The notes under the pieces were generated by a model. The model saw nothing but the letters and a program-made list of their open reading frames with translations. It did not search any database and was not told where the DNA came from. 64,000 bases of DNA, taken from NCBI RefSeq assembly GCF_000467105.1, contig NZ_BATI01000013.1, positions 28,360 through 92,359 of the forward strand, read 5' to 3'. This stretch comes from Aquipseudomonas alcaligenes NBRC 14159 (GTDB lineage Bacteria; Pseudomonadota; Gammaproteobacteria; Pseudomonadales; Pseudomonadaceae). Shown piece by piece: positions 58,443 through 64,000 of this stretch. The first letter of the stretch is position 1. Each line of letters starts with the position of its first letter. The position numbers were made by a program, and so were the translations under genes.

Positions 58443-59138
58443 TCAGGCTTCCTCGCCACTGAACAGGTAGCCGCGTCCCCACACCGTTTCCAGGCGCCCG
58501 GCCAGATAGCCGACGGCCTGCAGCTTGCGGCGGATATGGCTGACGTGCATGTCGAGCACGCGGTCGTGGGCCGAGAACGGGCGATGCAATACCTGCTGAT
58601 AAAGGAAGGCCTTGCTCAGCACCTCGCCCGGGTGCGCGGCGAGCAGCTGCAGCAGGCGGAATTCGGTCAGGGTCAGTTGCGCCCACTGCCCTTCGTGGCA
58701 GACGTCGCCGCGCGATTCATCGAAGCGCAGGCCGCCATCCACCGCCGGCTCGTGGCGGCGGCGCTCGTAGGCCACACGGCGGAGGATGGCGGCGATGCGC
58801 ACTTCCAGTTCGGCCATGGCGAAGGGCTTGGGCAGATAGTCGTCGGCGCCCTGGCTGAAACCGGCGATGCGGTCCTGCTCGGCGCCCAGGGCCGACATCA
58901 GGATCACCGGCACGCTGCGCCGGCAGCGCAGCTCGGCCAGCGCCTCGAGGCCGTTGCGCCCGGGCAGCAGGACATCCAGCAGCACCAGGTCGAAGTCCTC
59001 ATTGCAGGCCTGTGCCAGCCCCAGCGCGCCGTCGTGCTGCAGAGTCACCGCGAAGCCGCATTGCGACAGGTGCTGCTGCAGATGGCTGGCCAGCAGGACA
59101 TCGTCCTCGATGGCGAGGATGCGCGCCCCGGAATTCAT
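58443..59138 (-). CDS. pirR: OmpR-family response regulator PirR
   Basis: A 231-residue regulator. The receiver domain has Asp12-Asp13, the phospho-acceptor Asp55 in LVLLDVLLPGRNG and Lys in LPKPFAM. The C-terminal winged helix includes LTLTEFRLLQLLAAHPGEVLS and VDMHVSHIRRK-type recognition sequence. It should activate pirA and perhaps the downstream esterase-PepSY genes when phosphorylated by PirS. It diverges from gacS, with Fur-box-like sequence just upstream of its start. Confidence 0.93.
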   Translation of the reverse strand: MNSGARILAIEDDVLLASHLQQHLSQCGFAVTLQHDGALGLAQACNEDFDLVLLDVLLPGRNGLEALAELRCRRSVPVILMSALGAEQDRIAGFSQGADDYLPKPFAMAELEVRIAAILRRVAYERRRHEPAVDGGLRFDESRGDVCHEGQWAQLTLTEFRLLQLLAAHPGEVLSKAFLYQQVLHRPFSAHDRVLDMHVSHIRRKLQAVGYLAGRLETVWGRGYLFSGEEA

Positions 59139-59173
59139 GATAATCAGTGTCTGATGAGAATTAATCCTGACTA
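59139..59173. promoter_or_regulatory. Possible Fur-binding region upstream of pirR
   Basis: The stretch right before the pirR start contains TGATAATCA and TGATGAGAATTAATC, A/T-rich half-sites resembling overlapping Fur hexamers. The rest of the 109-base interval to gacS shows no other clear site. GGAG at 59238-59241 is the gacS ribosome-binding site. Confidence 0.4.
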
Positions 59174-59247
59174 TTCTGCCAAAACAGCCAGCAGATTCCC
59201 ATCGAACGAATCGCTAAACTGCGGCTATCACCTGGATGGAGACTGCC

Positions 59248-61998
<2,751 letters not shown>

Positions 61999-62007
61999 GG
62001 AGTTCCG

Positions 62008-63003
62008 ATGAATATCATCCTGTTCAGCAGCAAACCCTACGACCGCGCCAGCTTCCAGGCCCTGGCGTTGCCGGGCGACTGGCAGCTGCAGTTCCAGGAC
62101 TGCCTGCTGACCGCGGACACCGCCGCCCTGGCGGAAGGCTGCGAGGTGGTCTGCGCCTTTATCAACGACAACCTGTCCGCGCCGGTACTGGAGCGCCTGG
62201 CCGCCGGCGGCACGCGGCTGATCGCCCTGCGCTCGGCCGGCTACAACCATGTCGACCTCAAGGCCGCCGAGCGCCTGGGGCTGGCGGTGGTGCGGGTGCC
62301 GGCCTATTCGCCGCACGCGGTGGCCGAGCACGCGGTGGCGCTGATCCTGGCGCTCAACCGGCGCATCCACCGCGCCTTCAACCGCACCCGCGAGGGCGAC
62401 TTCTCGCTGCACGGGCTGACCGGCTTCGACCTGCACGGCAAGACGGTCGGCGTGGTCGGCGCCGGCAAGATCGGCCAGGCCTTTGCCGGCATCATGGCCG
62501 GCTTCGGCTGCCGGGTACTGGTCTACGATCCCTATCCGGTGCCTGAGCTGGCGAGCTTCGGTGGCCACCAGGTCACCCTCAACCACCTGATCGCGGAGAG
62601 CGACATCATCAGCCTGCACTGCCCCTTGAACGAGGGCAGCCGCCACCTGATCGACAACGCCCGCCTGGCGCAGATGAAGCGCGGCGCCATGCTGATCAAC
62701 ACCGGCCGCGGCGCGCTGGTCGATACGCCGGCGCTGATCGGCGCGCTGAAAAGCGGCCAGCTCGGCTACCTCGGTATCGACGTCTATGAAGAAGAAGCCG
62801 AGCTGTTCTTCGAGGACCGCTCCGACCTGCCATTGCAGGACGATGTGCTGGCGCGCCTGCTGACCTTCCCCAATGTCATCGTCACCGCCCACCAGGCCTT
62901 CCTGACCCACGAGGCGCTGGCCGCCATCGCCGGCACCACCCTCGACAACATCGCCGCCTGGGCCGCCGGCACGCCGGTCAACCGGGTGACATCTGCCGCG
63001 TGA
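62008..63003 (+). CDS. ldhA: D-lactate dehydrogenase LdhA
   Basis: This NAD-dependent fermentative dehydrogenase reduces pyruvate to D-lactate. The 331-residue protein has the Rossmann motif GVVGAGKIGQAFA, catalytic Arg in INTGRGALVD, Glu in DVYEEEAELFFED, and the His in TAHQAFLTHEAL. YEEEAELFFEDRS is typical of LdhA within the D-2-hydroxyacid dehydrogenase family. It begins nine bases after gacS, an order shared with PAO1 PA0928-PA0927, and may be partly co-transcribed. Confidence 0.94.
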   Translation: MNIILFSSKPYDRASFQALALPGDWQLQFQDCLLTADTAALAEGCEVVCAFINDNLSAPVLERLAAGGTRLIALRSAGYNHVDLKAAERLGLAVVRVPAYSPHAVAEHAVALILALNRRIHRAFNRTREGDFSLHGLTGFDLHGKTVGVVGAGKIGQAFAGIMAGFGCRVLVYDPYPVPELASFGGHQVTLNHLIAESDIISLHCPLNEGSRHLIDNARLAQMKRGAMLINTGRGALVDTPALIGALKSGQLGYLGIDVYEEEAELFFEDRSDLPLQDDVLARLLTFPNVIVTAHQAFLTHEALAAIAGTTLDNIAAWAAGTPVNRVTSAA

Positions 63004-63031
63004 TAGCATCCCGCCCAGCTCAGGAGGCTGC

Positions 63032-63469
63032 ATGACCACCCACGATTTCCGCTACACCCTGCTCAACCCGCAACACACCCTGACCGAATGCCGCGCCCTG
63101 GCACCGGGCCGCTACCAGGTGACCGGTAACGGCGGCGCCGTGCAGGCTGGCGACACCCTGCTGGTGACCCTCAAGGGCAGCCGCGAGCTGTCCATGAGCC
63201 TGGCCGTGGAAAAAGTCCGCCATCTGATCAATCCGCCCGGCCAGTGGATGGCGGTGGCCACTGGCCCGGCATTCCGCGAACTGGCGATCCATACTTGGCA
63301 GGTCGATTGCGATGCCTGCGGCAAGCGCATCGACCTGGAATTCGCCGTCGACGCCAGCCTCGGCACCAAGGCCCAGGCACCGGCAGCCGAGGCACGCCTG
63401 GCCGAACTGGGCTGGGCCAGCCGCGGCGGCAAGCACTTCTGCCCTGCCTGCAAGGAACAAAGCACATGA
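63032..63469 (+). CDS. Hypothetical protein with C-terminal zinc-ribbon cysteines
   Basis: A 145-residue soluble protein. The N-terminal part is beta-rich (TLLNPQHTLTECRALAPGRYQV and GDTLLVTLKGSRELSMSLAVEKV). The C-terminal part has two CxxC pairs, VDCDACGKRIDLEF and HFCPACKEQ, that probably bind one zinc. I do not recognise a named family. It follows ldhA by 28 bases and overlaps the META lipoprotein gene by four bases, so these two are translationally linked, as in PAO1 as I recall. Confidence 0.8.
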   Translation: MTTHDFRYTLLNPQHTLTECRALAPGRYQVTGNGGAVQAGDTLLVTLKGSRELSMSLAVEKVRHLINPPGQWMAVATGPAFRELAIHTWQVDCDACGKRIDLEFAVDASLGTKAQAPAAEARLAELGWASRGGKHFCPACKEQST

Positions 63470-63870
63470 AGCATGCCCTGGTTCCCGCCCTGTTCGCCGC
63501 CACCCTCAGCGGCTGCGCCAGCGACCCGGTCCAGCTGGAAAACGACAAGACCTACCGCGTGGAATGGATCGGCGAGCGCCCGCTGATCGACCGCAGCCAC
63601 CTCACCATCACCCTCGGCGAGGACGGCCGCGCCTATGGCAGCGCCGGCTGCAACCACTGGTTCGCCAGCTACCGCCGTGACGGCGACGCGCTGCGTTTCG
63701 AGCAGCCCGGCGCCACCCGCAAGCTGTGCGCACCGGCGCTGATGGAGCAGGAACAACGCTTCCTCGAAGCCCTCGGCCAGGTGCAACGCTGGGACGTGTC
63801 CGGCATCGGCCAGCTGCGCCTGTGGCCGGCGGAAGGCAAGCCGATCCGGCTGTGGCCGGAGGAAGGCTGA
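63466..63870 (+). CDS. META-domain (HslJ-like) lipoprotein
   Basis: A 134-residue lipoprotein (lipobox LSGC, Cys at about 17) with a META/HslJ domain: YRVEWIGERPLIDRSHLTITLGEDGRAYGSAGCNHWFASYRRDG, and LCAPALMEQEQRFLEAL. HslJ in E. coli is a heat-inducible outer-membrane protein linked to novobiocin resistance; here the role is unknown. The start ATG overlaps the previous stop (ATGA). Confidence 0.86.
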   Translation: MKHALVPALFAATLSGCASDPVQLENDKTYRVEWIGERPLIDRSHLTITLGEDGRAYGSAGCNHWFASYRRDGDALRFEQPGATRKLCAPALMEQEQRFLEALGQVQRWDVSGIGQLRLWPAEGKPIRLWPEEG

Positions 63871-63899
63871 ACAACCCTCCGTGACGCCGTTCCGCGCAG

Positions 63900-63916
63900 C
63901 CCGGATGCCATCCGGG
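63900..63916. repeat. Short intergenic palindrome (CCCGGAT type)
   Basis: CCCGGAT and ATCCGGG flank a GCC loop, 30 bases after the META gene. I recall such CCCGGATGCATCCGGG-like units as frequent in pseudomonad intergenic DNA. The remaining 84 bases to the window end show no gene. Confidence 0.45.
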
Positions 63917-64000
63917 GCAACCGGCAACCGCGCATAAGTGCTGCTCGGCCGGCACGCTCTCTCGACACACCCCGCGGCATCCCCTCTCCCGTTTACGGGA

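Overview
The window is a stretch of Pseudomonas chromosome, high in GC with strong G/C preference at third codon positions. Gene order follows Pseudomonas aeruginosa PAO1 closely as I remember it (bamC-dapA-gcvR-bcp; queC-queE-tol-pal-ruv-yebC-aspS; dps; oprD-proS; yihY-arsC-wrbA-hda-purMN; relA-rlmD-cysM-pirA-pirS-pirR-gacS-ldhA). Blocks known from PAO1 are missing, notably everything between tRNA-Lys and nadA, where PAO1 carries the pqs/phn/mvfR genes. This therefore looks like a relative of P. aeruginosa rather than P. aeruginosa itself. Almost all of the window is core genome. There is no CRISPR array, prophage, intact transposase or rRNA.

Layout. 1-6100: outer-membrane assembly (bamC, bepA), lysine and NAD synthesis (dapA, nadA), a TusA-like protein, a peroxiredoxin, a MITE-like palindromic element abutting nadA, and tRNA-Lys. 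6100-17800: a leftward block with queuosine synthesis (queC, queE), the Tol-Pal system (ybgC, tolQRAB, pal, cpoB), the Holliday-junction machinery (ruvCAB), yebC/pmpR and aspS. 18000-24500: an Hpt/HD-GYP-like protein, Dps, a GGDEF diguanylate cyclase, a membrane-anchored cold-shock-domain protein, slyX, a HIT protein and an OprD porin behind a 740-base leader region. 24500-29900: thioesterase, proS, a lipoprotein, acylphosphatase, a TlpA-like lipoprotein and a PilZ c-di-GMP effector.

29900-36100: a leftward czcCBA heavy-metal efflux operon led by a small Cys/His-rich exported protein. It lies between genes that are neighbours in PAO1, so it looks acquired. No czcRS-type regulator is visible. 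36400-45400: small hypotheticals, yihY with an in-frame TGA where a Trp codon is expected, arsC-like, wrbA, DUF2069, hda, perM, DUF2066, purM, purN and DUF3108. 45400-51500: DUF2058, mazG, relA, rlmD and cysM.

51500-59150: a leftward iron module. PirR and PirS are a two-component system, PirA is a ferric-enterobactin-type TonB receptor, and downstream come an exported trilactone-esterase-like hydrolase, DUF3649, a PepSY membrane protein and DUF3325. Together they could sense, import, hydrolyse and reduce a ferric catecholate siderophore. 59200-64000: gacS, ldhA, a Zn-ribbon hypothetical and a META-domain lipoprotein.

No clearly new system was found. The observations most worth a second look are the MITE-like element that supplies one base of the nadA stop codon, the TGA in yihY, the empty tRNA-Lys integration hot spot, the regulator-less czc operon, the esterase/PepSY module behind pirA, and the membrane cold-shock protein with a structured leader.
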